Source: Akkermansiaceae bacterium
Lineage (GTDB): Bacteria; Verrucomicrobiota; Verrucomicrobiia; Verrucomicrobiales; Akkermansiaceae
Direction of reading: 5' to 3'
Assembly: GCA_011524615.1 (NCBI GenBank)
Contig: WTJZ01000105.1
Location: 1-39,734, forward strand
DNA length: 39,734 nt
Each line of letters starts with the position of its first letter. The stretch's first letter is position 1. Positions 7,630-14,805 of the stretch are shown here, one piece after another. The notes beneath the pieces are model-generated. The model saw only the letters and a program-made list of their open reading frames with translations, had not been told where the DNA came from and searched no databases. A program made the translations under genes and the position numbers.

Positions 7630-9852
7630 TCATAATTTATCTAACGCCTCTCGAGCCTCATCTATGCTGATCACTTCTTCTAGAAGGATCGCAGGCTCAG
7701 ATAGCTCAGAACTGTAGAGTAAGTTAACAGGAATCGTCACTCTATTCACTCGAGATAAATCTTTAGCCATCTCTGGAGGGGTGTCTGTCATATCTACCTT
7801 CACAAAGATCATCTTCTCCGTATCAAGTGTAGACACGAAGTCCTTATTCCCGAAGAGTCTCTTCTTATTCACCTGACAGGTCGCACACCAGGCCGCGGTA
7901 TAATCGACCCACACCTGGTACCCCTCTGAGCGTAAGTATTCCACGATACCAGGCTGCCAACTCACCCATTGCACCCCAGTCTTAGAGGCAGAGGTCGCCA
8001 CCTTTGGAGCCTTATACTCTGTCGCAGCAGACCACGACATCTTCACCCCGAGTAATAATACGAGTAAGGAGAGCCCAAAGCCCAATCCATAGCGCACCCA
8101 TTTCTTAAGATGAGGGAGTGTCCAATGACCATAGAAATATGCTCCCAAGCCTATCACAACTAATGCCATCACTAGTGCCGCAGAACCTGCGCCCCCTGTC
8201 TGAGCCGCAAAGGTCTGTAAGAAGAAGGCCGCCGCGGCAAACATACCAAAGGCCAACACCTTCTTCAACGTCTCCATCCAGAGACCTGGTCGTGGTAACT
8301 TAGCCGTCAATGACGGGAAGAACGAGAGCAAGAGGTAAGGAAAGGAGATCCCCAAGGCAAATACCGTGAAGATCACGAGAGCGATAGGCAAGGACTGGTC
8401 TAAGGTATACCCCATCGCTGCTCCTAGGAACGGCCCACTACATGGCGTAGCGATCACAGTCGTAAGAACCCCACTAAAGATCGTCTGTACGTATCCATTA
8501 CTACTACCCTGACGTCCACCAAGAGCAGTCAAACTAGTCCCTAGCTCAAAGACTCCAGCCATGTTCAACCCGAACAAGAAGAGGACAACGATAATGCCTG
8601 CAACAAATCGGGAATCGCCCATCTGCTGTCCCCAGTTCACAGCCTGACCAGTCTGCGCCTTAATTAGGAAGAGCACAGAGGCGAGCACTAACATCGAGAG
8701 AACTACCCCCAGCGTAAAGAGAGCTCCATGTAGACGCACCTTCCACTTAGCTTCTCCAGCCTTCTCTACAAAACTCAATATCTTAAGACTCAACACCGGA
8801 AATACGCAGGGCATTAAATTCAGTAAAATCCCTCCGAGAAACGCCCCACCTAACGCCAACCAAAAGGTCACAGGTGCAGCCTCCTTCAAGGTGACATAAT
8901 CAATAGGCTGATCTCCATCATAGAGCGCTGCTAACTCCTCTGCAGCAGGGAGAGTCAACTGCCCCACCCCTGCAGCACTCGCTGTACTCTCTGTCTCAGG
9001 AGTAGGATTTACTAGGACGTCCTGCTGTCCCAGAGATAGATTGACCCATTGCACCAGTCCGTCTGCCTTTAGATACCCTCGCAGTGATTCTCTCGGAGCG
9101 ACCGCTGAATCCCTCATGAGGTTTCCCTGATCTGCCTTAAGCTCTACAGAGCTATATTCCCCATCAAACGTCCACGCCTGCTCTCCCCCTACTTGTGTCT
9201 GCCCGTCTAGGTCATAGAAGTAAGCGGACACCAACTCACCAGAGACTAATAACTGAATTCCTCCATCTTGTTGCTTCACCATCACCTTACGTGGGGCCCC
9301 TTGCGTAAAGTATGTATCGAGTCCGCTCGTACCATTCAACTGGGCTTGCTCCGCCACTGAGAGAGTCAGACTGAGTTCCGATTCTTCATTGAGGCAACTA
9401 TCCTTACACATTTGCCACGCTGCTGTCGCCTGGATGCGTAACTCCGTACCTGACACTACATCCTCCGCAACCTTTACTAATACTCGAAAGTAATTCTCTC
9501 CGAGATAGACATAGGAGGGGATTCCATATGTCATCTTATCCTTTGGTATGGAGTACTCAAATGCCCCATACGTAACACCTTCTATCGGTACTAAATTCAA
9601 TTCAGGACGCCATGTAGAGTCCACACTGTTATTATAATAATAGGAGTACCACCCCTCTGGATGATCAAGGCTGAGATAGAGGTAAAACTCCTGCCCTGGC
9701 TCGACAGTATCGTAGCGACTCAACAATTTAGCACTGGTCTGAGGAGAGCTAGGCTCTGAACCAAATGAAGACTGCAAGAAGCTCGGCTGCCCAGTCGCAA
9801 CCACACTTAACAGAAGGCAGGACATCAATAGGCGAATAGTTCGTATCATCAT
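7630..9852 (-). CDS. dsbD: DsbD-type thiol:disulfide interchange protein
   Basis: A 740-residue membrane protein that moves electrons from cytosolic thioredoxin to envelope proteins. Domain order is complete: signal peptide (1-22), N-terminal DsbD-alpha-like domain with paired cysteines (CKDSC, about residues 148-152), an eight-helix membrane core with NLMPCVFPVLS and IATPCSGPFLG carrying the transmembrane cysteine pair, and a C-terminal thioredoxin fold with Cys656-Ala-Thr-Cys659. It is longer than E. coli DsbD because the N-terminal domain is extended. Thioredoxin, its cytosolic donor, is the next gene upstream but sits behind its own terminator. The sulfatase follows 43 bases after the stop, so they may share a transcript. 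The double ATG at 9850-9852 leaves a one-residue uncertainty at the start. Confidence 0.92.
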   Translation of the reverse strand: MMIRTIRLLMSCLLLSVVATGQPSFLQSSFGSEPSSPQTSAKLLSRYDTVEPGQEFYLYLSLDHPEGWYSYYYNNSVDSTWRPELNLVPIEGVTYGAFEYSIPKDKMTYGIPSYVYLGENYFRVLVKVAEDVVSGTELRIQATAAWQMCKDSCLNEESELSLTLSVAEQAQLNGTSGLDTYFTQGAPRKVMVKQQDGGIQLLVSGELVSAYFYDLDGQTQVGGEQAWTFDGEYSSVELKADQGNLMRDSAVAPRESLRGYLKADGLVQWVNLSLGQQDVLVNPTPETESTASAAGVGQLTLPAAEELAALYDGDQPIDYVTLKEAAPVTFWLALGGAFLGGILLNLMPCVFPVLSLKILSFVEKAGEAKWKVRLHGALFTLGVVLSMLVLASVLFLIKAQTGQAVNWGQQMGDSRFVAGIIVVLFLFGLNMAGVFELGTSLTALGGRQGSSNGYVQTIFSGVLTTVIATPCSGPFLGAAMGYTLDQSLPIALVIFTVFALGISFPYLLLSFFPSLTAKLPRPGLWMETLKKVLAFGMFAAAAFFLQTFAAQTGGAGSAALVMALVVIGLGAYFYGHWTLPHLKKWVRYGLGFGLSLLVLLLGVKMSWSAATEYKAPKVATSASKTGVQWVSWQPGIVEYLRSEGYQVWVDYTAAWCATCQVNKKRLFGNKDFVSTLDTEKMIFVKVDMTDTPPEMAKDLSRVNRVTIPVNLLYSSELSEPAILLEEVISIDEAREALDKL

Positions 9853-9907
9853 TAATTATTAGAAGGGATAAGGTTAAGATTATTCCTAGAAGTGTGACCT
9901 AGGGGAT

Positions 9908-9935
9908 GAAAAAAAGCGGCCATAAAGACCGCTTT
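9908..9935 (-). terminator. Intrinsic terminator after trxA
   Basis: On the minus strand AAAGCGG (9935-9929) pairs with CCGCTTT (9919-9913), followed by a run of T to 9909. It separates trxA from dsbD. Confidence 0.85.
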
Positions 9936-9963
9936 AGAAAAAACTGAGAGTATCAATCTAGGA

Positions 9964-10281
9964 TTAGAGAGCGCTGAGCTTATCCTTGAGTAAGTCTGCT
10001 GTTACTGCAGCGCCTACTACCTTGTCCTTGATCTCACCATTCTTGAAGAAGAGAAGTGTTGGGATCGACTGGATACCGTACTCACGTGCAAGTTCTTGCT
10101 GAGAGTCAACGTCTACCTTACCAACTACCGCAGCGTCACCAAGTTCGTCTGACACCTTGTCGATAAGTGGAGCGATCATCTTACATGGTCCACACCACTC
10201 TGCCCAAAAGTCAACGAGTACTGGTTTATCTGTATCAAGAACTTCAGCCTTGAAGTTTTCGTTTGTGAATTGTTTAGCCAT
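9964..10281 (-). CDS. trxA: Thioredoxin
   Basis: A 105-residue cytosolic thioredoxin. The redox motif is Trp29-Cys-Gly-Pro-Cys33 within VDFWAEWCGPCKMIAP; Asp24 is the buried acid; the cis-proline segment is SIPTLLFF; and a C-terminal Gly pair region (VVGAAV) completes the fold. Length and sequence match TrxA closely. It reduces disulfides using thioredoxin reductase and feeds DsbD in organisms that have it; dsbD is the next gene on the strand, although a terminator lies between. No Shine-Dalgarno sequence precedes the ATG (upstream bases are AATATTTAGAT). Confidence 0.97.
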   Translation of the reverse strand: MAKQFTNENFKAEVLDTDKPVLVDFWAEWCGPCKMIAPLIDKVSDELGDAAVVGKVDVDSQQELAREYGIQSIPTLLFFKNGEIKDKVVGAAVTADLLKDKLSAL

Positions 10282-10361
10282 ATCTAAATATTGTTCTGAT
10301 TCTATGACAGCTAAGAGTCTCCAAATAAAGGGAAAATTCCTAAGAATTTCACTTTAATGCT

Positions 10362-10430
10362 CTATCCCGCTGTAATGCCGAGAAGAAGAACGACTGCTGC
10401 TAAAACGGTGAATACTAATGGTAAAATCAT
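10362..10430 (-). CDS. Candidate 22-residue membrane peptide
   Basis: A short frame (ATG at 10430, TAG at 10362-10364) encodes MILPLVFTVLAAVVLLLGIT followed by Ala-Gly. Nearly every residue suits one membrane helix. It starts 27 bases after the stop of the Ala/Pro-rich tail-anchored protein, on the same strand, and precedes trxA. No Shine-Dalgarno sequence is present, but nearly all genes here lack one. The size resembles known small subunits of membrane complexes (for example KdpF-like peptides), but I see no specific match. It could be a chance frame; its uniform hydrophobicity and position argue for a real gene. Confidence 0.45.
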   Translation of the reverse strand: MILPLVFTVLAAVVLLLGITAG

Positions 10431-10457
10431 AATCGAATGTAATTAAAGTGTCGGAAG

Positions 10458-11138
10458 TTACTGACCTGCTACGAATCCATAAATGTGGACACCAAGGCAG
10501 ACCGCTGACACAAATACAGCCGCAGCTGCGAGTGGCCACCCTGCATTAGGGCTAGAAGAATCGTCCTCATATGACTCCACAGATGCACTTGTGAAGGTCG
10601 CGGCTGGCTTAGTAGAGACTGGTGCTGGAGCTGTCGGAGCTGCTGTTGGCATAGCCGCTGTGGCGACAGGCGCTACTGGAGTAGTAGGCATCGCTGGAGT
10701 AGACGCAGGCTTCGGTGGGCTCTTGAGCGGTTGTGTCGCGAGAGGAACTGCAGGTGCAGTGGGTGCTGCTGGCGCAGTAGCTACTGCCACAGGCTTGGGA
10801 GCGGTTGGTGCTGCTGGCGCTACAGGTGCGGCTGGCGCAGTCGGAGCCGCAGGTGCTGCAGGAGCAGATGGTGCCACAGTATTAAGAGGAACGGTATTGA
10901 GCGCGACAGGCTTAGACGCTGCTGGAGCAGCAGGTGTAATCATCGGCTTAGGAGCAGGAGGCGCTACCGGTGGTGTCGCTAATGATGGTACTGGAGGAGC
11001 GGCCAGAGTCGGTGCCGCAGGTGCAGCTGGAGAAGCCTTGAGTGATACACGTACGGTCTCCTTCTTCAGAGGAATAGAACTCGTTTTCTTAAGCGGGACC
11101 GTCTTAGGACCGTTGAGGTTAGGGGTAAGATCTGACAT
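10458..11138 (-). CDS. Ala/Pro-rich tail-anchored protein
   Basis: A 226-residue protein from the ATG at 11138. The N-terminus carries a repeated basic motif, TVPLKK then IPLKKETVRVSLKA (residues about 13-33). Residues about 34-190 are low-complexity Ala/Pro/Thr/Val repeats of the PAAPTAPAAPVAP type, expected to be extended and flexible. A short acidic stretch (ESYEDDSSSPNAG) precedes one membrane helix (WPLAAAAVFVSAVCLGVHIYGFV) at the very end. The design is a cytosolic basic head, a long linker and a C-terminal anchor. Alternative in-frame starts are ATG at 11174 and an earlier one at 11198. I do not recognise a function. The long plus-strand frame opposite is a composition artefact. The 22-residue peptide follows 27 bases later. 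Confidence 0.8.
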   Translation of the reverse strand: MSDLTPNLNGPKTVPLKKTSSIPLKKETVRVSLKASPAAPAAPTLAAPPVPSLATPPVAPPAPKPMITPAAPAASKPVALNTVPLNTVAPSAPAAPAAPTAPAAPVAPAAPTAPKPVAVATAPAAPTAPAVPLATQPLKSPPKPASTPAMPTTPVAPVATAAMPTAAPTAPAPVSTKPAATFTSASVESYEDDSSSPNAGWPLAAAAVFVSAVCLGVHIYGFVAGQ

Positions 11139-11230
11139 GTTTTGTTGTGCTCTCGTTTCTAGTGCTCGTACCATGACAGAGGATTTCACATATAGCAATG
11201 AGAAATCATGCTTGGCTTGAGCGTTTTGTC

Positions 11231-11261
11231 CTTATAACACAAAGACAAATTAACGTGTCAA
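11231..11261 (-). promoter_or_regulatory. Candidate promoter for Ala/Pro-rich protein
   Basis: On the minus strand TTGACA (11261-11256) is followed after 19 bases by TATAAG (11236-11231). Both boxes are near consensus but the spacer is 2 longer than ideal. Transcription would start near 11224, about 86 bases before the ATG at 11138. Confidence 0.5.
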
Positions 11262-11304
11262 CATAGAATCATACATGAGTGACGATAATGACACGAATCT
11301 ACAT

Positions 11305-11332
11305 TTGACGATGTCATTTCTAAACATATCTT
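11305..11332 (+). promoter_or_regulatory. Promoter placing the start site at the ATG of the PhoX-like gene
   Basis: TTGACG (11305-11310), a 16-base spacer and TATCTT (11327-11332) fit a sigma-70 promoter. Only 6 bases (CTCAGC-type) separate the -10 box from the ATG at 11339, so the transcript would be leaderless or nearly so. Confidence 0.5.
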
Positions 11333-11338
11333 CTCAGC

Positions 11339-12682
11339 ATGCTCCGTAGAAAATTTCTCAAATCAGGCTTAATAACATCGGCATTCCTAGGGATGAGCCA
11401 ACATTTAGGCCAATCAAAGCCGGAATCCGTATGTCCCTATGGTAAATTGGTACCCGACCCTGAGGGATTACTTAATCTTCCCAAAGGATTTTCCTACCAA
11501 GTGATCTCTCGGCTAGGTAACCGGATGAGCGATGGATATAAGGTTCCAGGCCAGTTCGATGGGATGGCGGCCTTCCAGAGTCGCGAGAATCCAGACCATC
11601 TCGTCCTGGTACGCAACCACGAGATAGGGATTCAGTTCCTCCACCTCGGGCCGTTTGATAATAACGCCTTCCTCCCGTCCGAGATTGACCGAAGCCTCTC
11701 CTACGACCCTGGACGTATTGGATTCCCTCAATTCGTCGGTGGCACGACCAACATCGTCTACAATACTAAGACGAAACAAGTAGAGAAGGAGTTCCTCTCA
11801 CTCCTAGGCACAGATCGGAATTGTGCTGGAGGGGTCACTCCTAGAGAGACTTGGATCACCTGTGAAGAGCCGATCGATACCCAATCAGAGCTAGGAGTAC
11901 ACCATGGATACTGCTTCGAGGTTAGCCCAACAGAACAGATGGGGCTCCAGAAACCGGAACCGATTACCGCCATGGGACGCTTTCGCCACGAGGCTATCGC
12001 TGTCGACCCTCAGAGTCACTATGTCTACCTCACAGAGGACAGGCATGAGGGTGCGCTCTACCGCTTTCGCCCCATCGATCCTCATAACTATCACCGTGGA
12101 GGCGTACTCGAGGCTCTCGTCGTCAAGGAACACCGCACCTTTGACACCAGGAACTGGCAGGCCCCGCTCATGTCACTACAGAAGCCTTACACCTACGACT
12201 GGGTAGAACTCACAGAACCAGAATCTCCTAAGGATGATCTACGATTCCAAGCTGCAGATAAGGGGGGCGCGATCTTTGCTAGAGCAGAAGGATGCTGGTG
12301 CGATGGCGATAAGATCTGGTTCGCCTGTACTAATGGAGGCCCGACCAAGCAGGCCCAACTCTTCTATCTCAATACAAAACAGCAGACGCTCCACCTCTTC
12401 CTCCAACCCGAAGGCGATGACCTCCTCACAAATGCAGATAACTTGACCGTCGCACCTAACAGTGACGTCTTCATCTGTGAGGATCGAGCCAGTGGTGCTG
12501 GCCCATCTAAGCTACAAGTCGTCTCAGCCAAGGGAGCTTGCTACACACTAGCAGAGAATGCGCTCAACTCGTCCGAGCTCGCAGGTGCCTGCTTCAGCCC
12601 TGACGGGAGGACTCTGTTCCTGAATATCCAAACGCCAGGATACACCGTCGCGATCAACGGACCTTGGCCATGGTTAGGATAG
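11339..12682 (+). CDS. PhoX-like (DUF839) protein, exported
   Basis: A 447-residue protein of the PhoX/DUF839 beta-propeller family; known members are Ca/Fe-dependent alkaline phosphatases. The N-terminus has a twin-arginine style signal (RRKFLKSG then a hydrophobic stretch to residue 26), suggesting folded export. Family-like segments are the early LPKGFSYQVIS, VRNHE (a metal ligand region), GGTTNIVYN, ETWITCEEP, RHEAIAVDP, YLTEDR and the C-terminal CFSPDGRTLFLNIQTPG. The CEEP and EDR acidic residues are plausible metal ligands. The protein is shorter than classic PhoX, so phosphatase activity is likely but not certain. It is a single-gene unit by context. Confidence 0.87.
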   Translation: MLRRKFLKSGLITSAFLGMSQHLGQSKPESVCPYGKLVPDPEGLLNLPKGFSYQVISRLGNRMSDGYKVPGQFDGMAAFQSRENPDHLVLVRNHEIGIQFLHLGPFDNNAFLPSEIDRSLSYDPGRIGFPQFVGGTTNIVYNTKTKQVEKEFLSLLGTDRNCAGGVTPRETWITCEEPIDTQSELGVHHGYCFEVSPTEQMGLQKPEPITAMGRFRHEAIAVDPQSHYVYLTEDRHEGALYRFRPIDPHNYHRGGVLEALVVKEHRTFDTRNWQAPLMSLQKPYTYDWVELTEPESPKDDLRFQAADKGGAIFARAEGCWCDGDKIWFACTNGGPTKQAQLFYLNTKQQTLHLFLQPEGDDLLTNADNLTVAPNSDVFICEDRASGAGPSKLQVVSAKGACYTLAENALNSSELAGACFSPDGRTLFLNIQTPGYTVAINGPWPWLG

Positions 12683-12772
12683 CCCCTCCAGATCACAGTG
12701 TACGGCCGCTTGATTCATCTGAGTTTCAGTTGAGTTGAATATTATGCTACAGACCACGTCATACTCTACACG

Positions 12773-13489
12773 ATGAAAGCGCTCCTCCTCTTACTTACGA
12801 CCATCTCGCTGGGGCACGCCCAGCTCTCTAAGCTCAACTCAGACCCTAAGGTCATCTACACACAAGAGCTCACCTCTGATAAGATCATCTTCAAGGTGAA
12901 GGAAGCGCGTCGCGTCTTCTCTAGCAAGACAGGACAAAACCGCCTAGGAGTCCTCCAGCCAGGCACTCACTGCGAACTCATTGGCTTCGATCAACGCGCC
13001 TTCAAGGTCAAGGCCATGGCTCAACATGGCCCCGTCACAGGCTGGGTCTCCCCGTACGCCCTCAGCTGCAATGACGACAAGTTTGTCGAACACTTCCAGC
13101 AACTCTATACACGACAACTGACCATCAAGGATCTCATCAAGAAACAAAAAATCGCCATTGGCATGACACCTGCAGAAGTGGTCAAAGCGCTCGGCAAACC
13201 AACTAAAACTAAACTCCGCCGTACTGCTAAGGGCTCAACAGGCACCTATGAGTTCATCGAATACTACGAGAAGAAGCACTACACCTACTTCCAAGACCCG
13301 GTAACAGGTCAAACCGTGAGAAACTTCACCCACGCCACGCAAGAGGTAAAAACCAATACTATTATCGAGTTCACCAATGATGCCGTCTCTGCGATCGAGG
13401 AGACCGTAGACAACAGCGGGAACCAGTCCCGCCCTACCATTGTCTCCGGCCCGATCTACTGGAACTGGCGCGACTTCCTCTTATATTGA
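12773..13489 (+). CDS. Exported SH3-like / BamE-like protein
   Basis: A 238-residue exported protein. Signal peptide at residues 1-16 (ending GHA). Residues about 40-95 look like a bacterial SH3-type module: a VFSSKTGQNRLGVLQPGTHCELIGF strand pattern ending in GWVSPYAL. After a linker, residues about 120-215 resemble a BamE/SmpA-type fold, beginning with the signature-like IAIGMTPAEVVKALGKPTKT and continuing with strand pairs (TGTYEFIEYYEK; NTIIEFTNDAVSAIEE). Both assignments are by eye. The two modules suggest an envelope-binding role. It converges on gspF with only 10 bases between the stops and no terminator visible. Confidence 0.82.
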   Translation: MKALLLLLTTISLGHAQLSKLNSDPKVIYTQELTSDKIIFKVKEARRVFSSKTGQNRLGVLQPGTHCELIGFDQRAFKVKAMAQHGPVTGWVSPYALSCNDDKFVEHFQQLYTRQLTIKDLIKKQKIAIGMTPAEVVKALGKPTKTKLRRTAKGSTGTYEFIEYYEKKHYTYFQDPVTGQTVRNFTHATQEVKTNTIIEFTNDAVSAIEETVDNSGNQSRPTIVSGPIYWNWRDFLLY

Positions 13490-13499
13490 TCGCCCCCCC

Positions 13500-14801
13500 T
13501 TACCCGAGAGACTCCACTGTCTGGAAGATCGCGGTCAACATCATATATGCCATCATCCCGATAAGCATCGCCATGACGAGTAGAACCGCAGGCATAATGA
13601 TCGCCATCACCTTTTGCAGAGAATTATTCAGCTCCTTATCATACCGCTCCGCTGCCTTACTGAGAGCGACATCGATCTGACCAGTCTGCTCCCCTACCGC
13701 TACCATGTCAACGAGTAGGTCAGGAAAGGAACCTGAGCGGATTAATGCGGAGGATAATGATCGGCCATCACCGACTTGCTCAATGACTTGAGACAACTGA
13801 CTCTTGAGGTGCAAGTTCTGCGTCGCATCTTGGGTCAGCTCCAACGCTCGCAAGAGAGTCAATCCATTCCCTACTAAGTTCGACATTGTCTCAAGGAACT
13901 GAACAAAGAAGCGATCCTTCACCACTGAACCAGTCAACGGGAGATCTAGCTTGATGCGATCCCATACAGGCTTATTCGCCTCGATGTCCTTCCACGCCTT
14001 GAACCCTAGACCGATACCTAAGAATGTGACCAAAAAGATCCACCACCACTGCGAGAGAAACTCAGAGGCTGAAATCATCAACTTCGCACCAAGGGGGATT
14101 TCCGCCCCTGGGGTACTCGTCAACAGAGAGGTCAACTGAGGGATCAGCTTAGTCACAAAGATACAAGATACGCCAATCCCCGCCAAGATTAAGAAGGCAG
14201 GATAAATCAAAGCGAGCACGACCTTATTCTGTAGCTCTCCCAAGGTCTTCAGGTAATGCACCTGACGCTTCAGAATTGTATCAAGCGCGCCAGACGCTTC
14301 CCCTGCCGCTGCCATACTCGTGTACAGAGGACCAAAGGATGGGCTCACCTGGCGTAACGACAGAGAGAATGAGTTACCATCTCTCACGAGCGCTCTTACA
14401 CGCTCAGAAACGAGCTGTAGATTCCCTGATTGCTGACGGTTCTCCATCGAGCGTAGGGCTGGCTCTAGCTGTAACCCCGCTGTCAACATGTCAGACAGTT
14501 CCTCGGTAAACAGGATCACCTCTTGCTTCTTCAGCTTCAGAGGCCCCTCTGATACTTCTGCCTCCTGCTTCTTGAACACCCCAGAAAAGAGAGATTCCTT
14601 GGGAGCAGCGGCCTTCTTCACCAGTGGCTTAGCGCTTTTGACACGCTTCTCTTTTGCTGGCGTCTCCTGAGCCTGTAGCTTGGTCGGGCGGAGCCCCTTG
14701 CGATCGAGTAGCCGAAGAGCCTCACCGCGATCAGAGGCATTGATCGATCCGGAGACCTTCTGACTGTTGCGGTCTCGAGCGATGTAGGTAAAGGTAGCCA
14801 T
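13500..14801 (-). CDS. gspF: Type II secretion/type IV pilus inner membrane protein GspF/PilC
   Basis: A 433-residue platform protein. It starts MATFTYIARDRNSQKVSGSI, the standard GspF/PilC N-terminus, followed by a Lys/Pro/Ala-rich linker (about residues 55-85) and two copies of the cytoplasmic GspF domain separated by membrane helices (ALIYPAFLILAGIGVSCIFV; WWWIFLVTFLGIGLGF), with a final helix near the C-terminus. The ATG at 14801 lies 4 bases after the gspE stop; a GTG at 14822 would add 7 residues and overlap gspE. GspF couples the ATPase GspE to pseudopilus assembly. No secretin, pseudopilin or prepilin peptidase gene is in the window, so the assignment to secretion or pilus is open. 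Confidence 0.93.
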   Translation of the reverse strand: MATFTYIARDRNSQKVSGSINASDRGEALRLLDRKGLRPTKLQAQETPAKEKRVKSAKPLVKKAAAPKESLFSGVFKKQEAEVSEGPLKLKKQEVILFTEELSDMLTAGLQLEPALRSMENRQQSGNLQLVSERVRALVRDGNSFSLSLRQVSPSFGPLYTSMAAAGEASGALDTILKRQVHYLKTLGELQNKVVLALIYPAFLILAGIGVSCIFVTKLIPQLTSLLTSTPGAEIPLGAKLMISASEFLSQWWWIFLVTFLGIGLGFKAWKDIEANKPVWDRIKLDLPLTGSVVKDRFFVQFLETMSNLVGNGLTLLRALELTQDATQNLHLKSQLSQVIEQVGDGRSLSSALIRSGSFPDLLVDMVAVGEQTGQIDVALSKAAERYDKELNNSLQKVMAIIMPAVLLVMAMLIGMMAYMMLTAIFQTVESLG

Positions 14802-14805
14802 AGGA

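Noticed and set aside
10483..11220. A 245-codon Gly/Ala-rich plus-strand frame opposite the Ala/Pro-rich gene
   Set aside because: It is the complement of GCN/CCN repeats, which gives GGN/GCN codons without stops. The minus-strand protein has a sensible head and membrane anchor, while this one has no domain structure.
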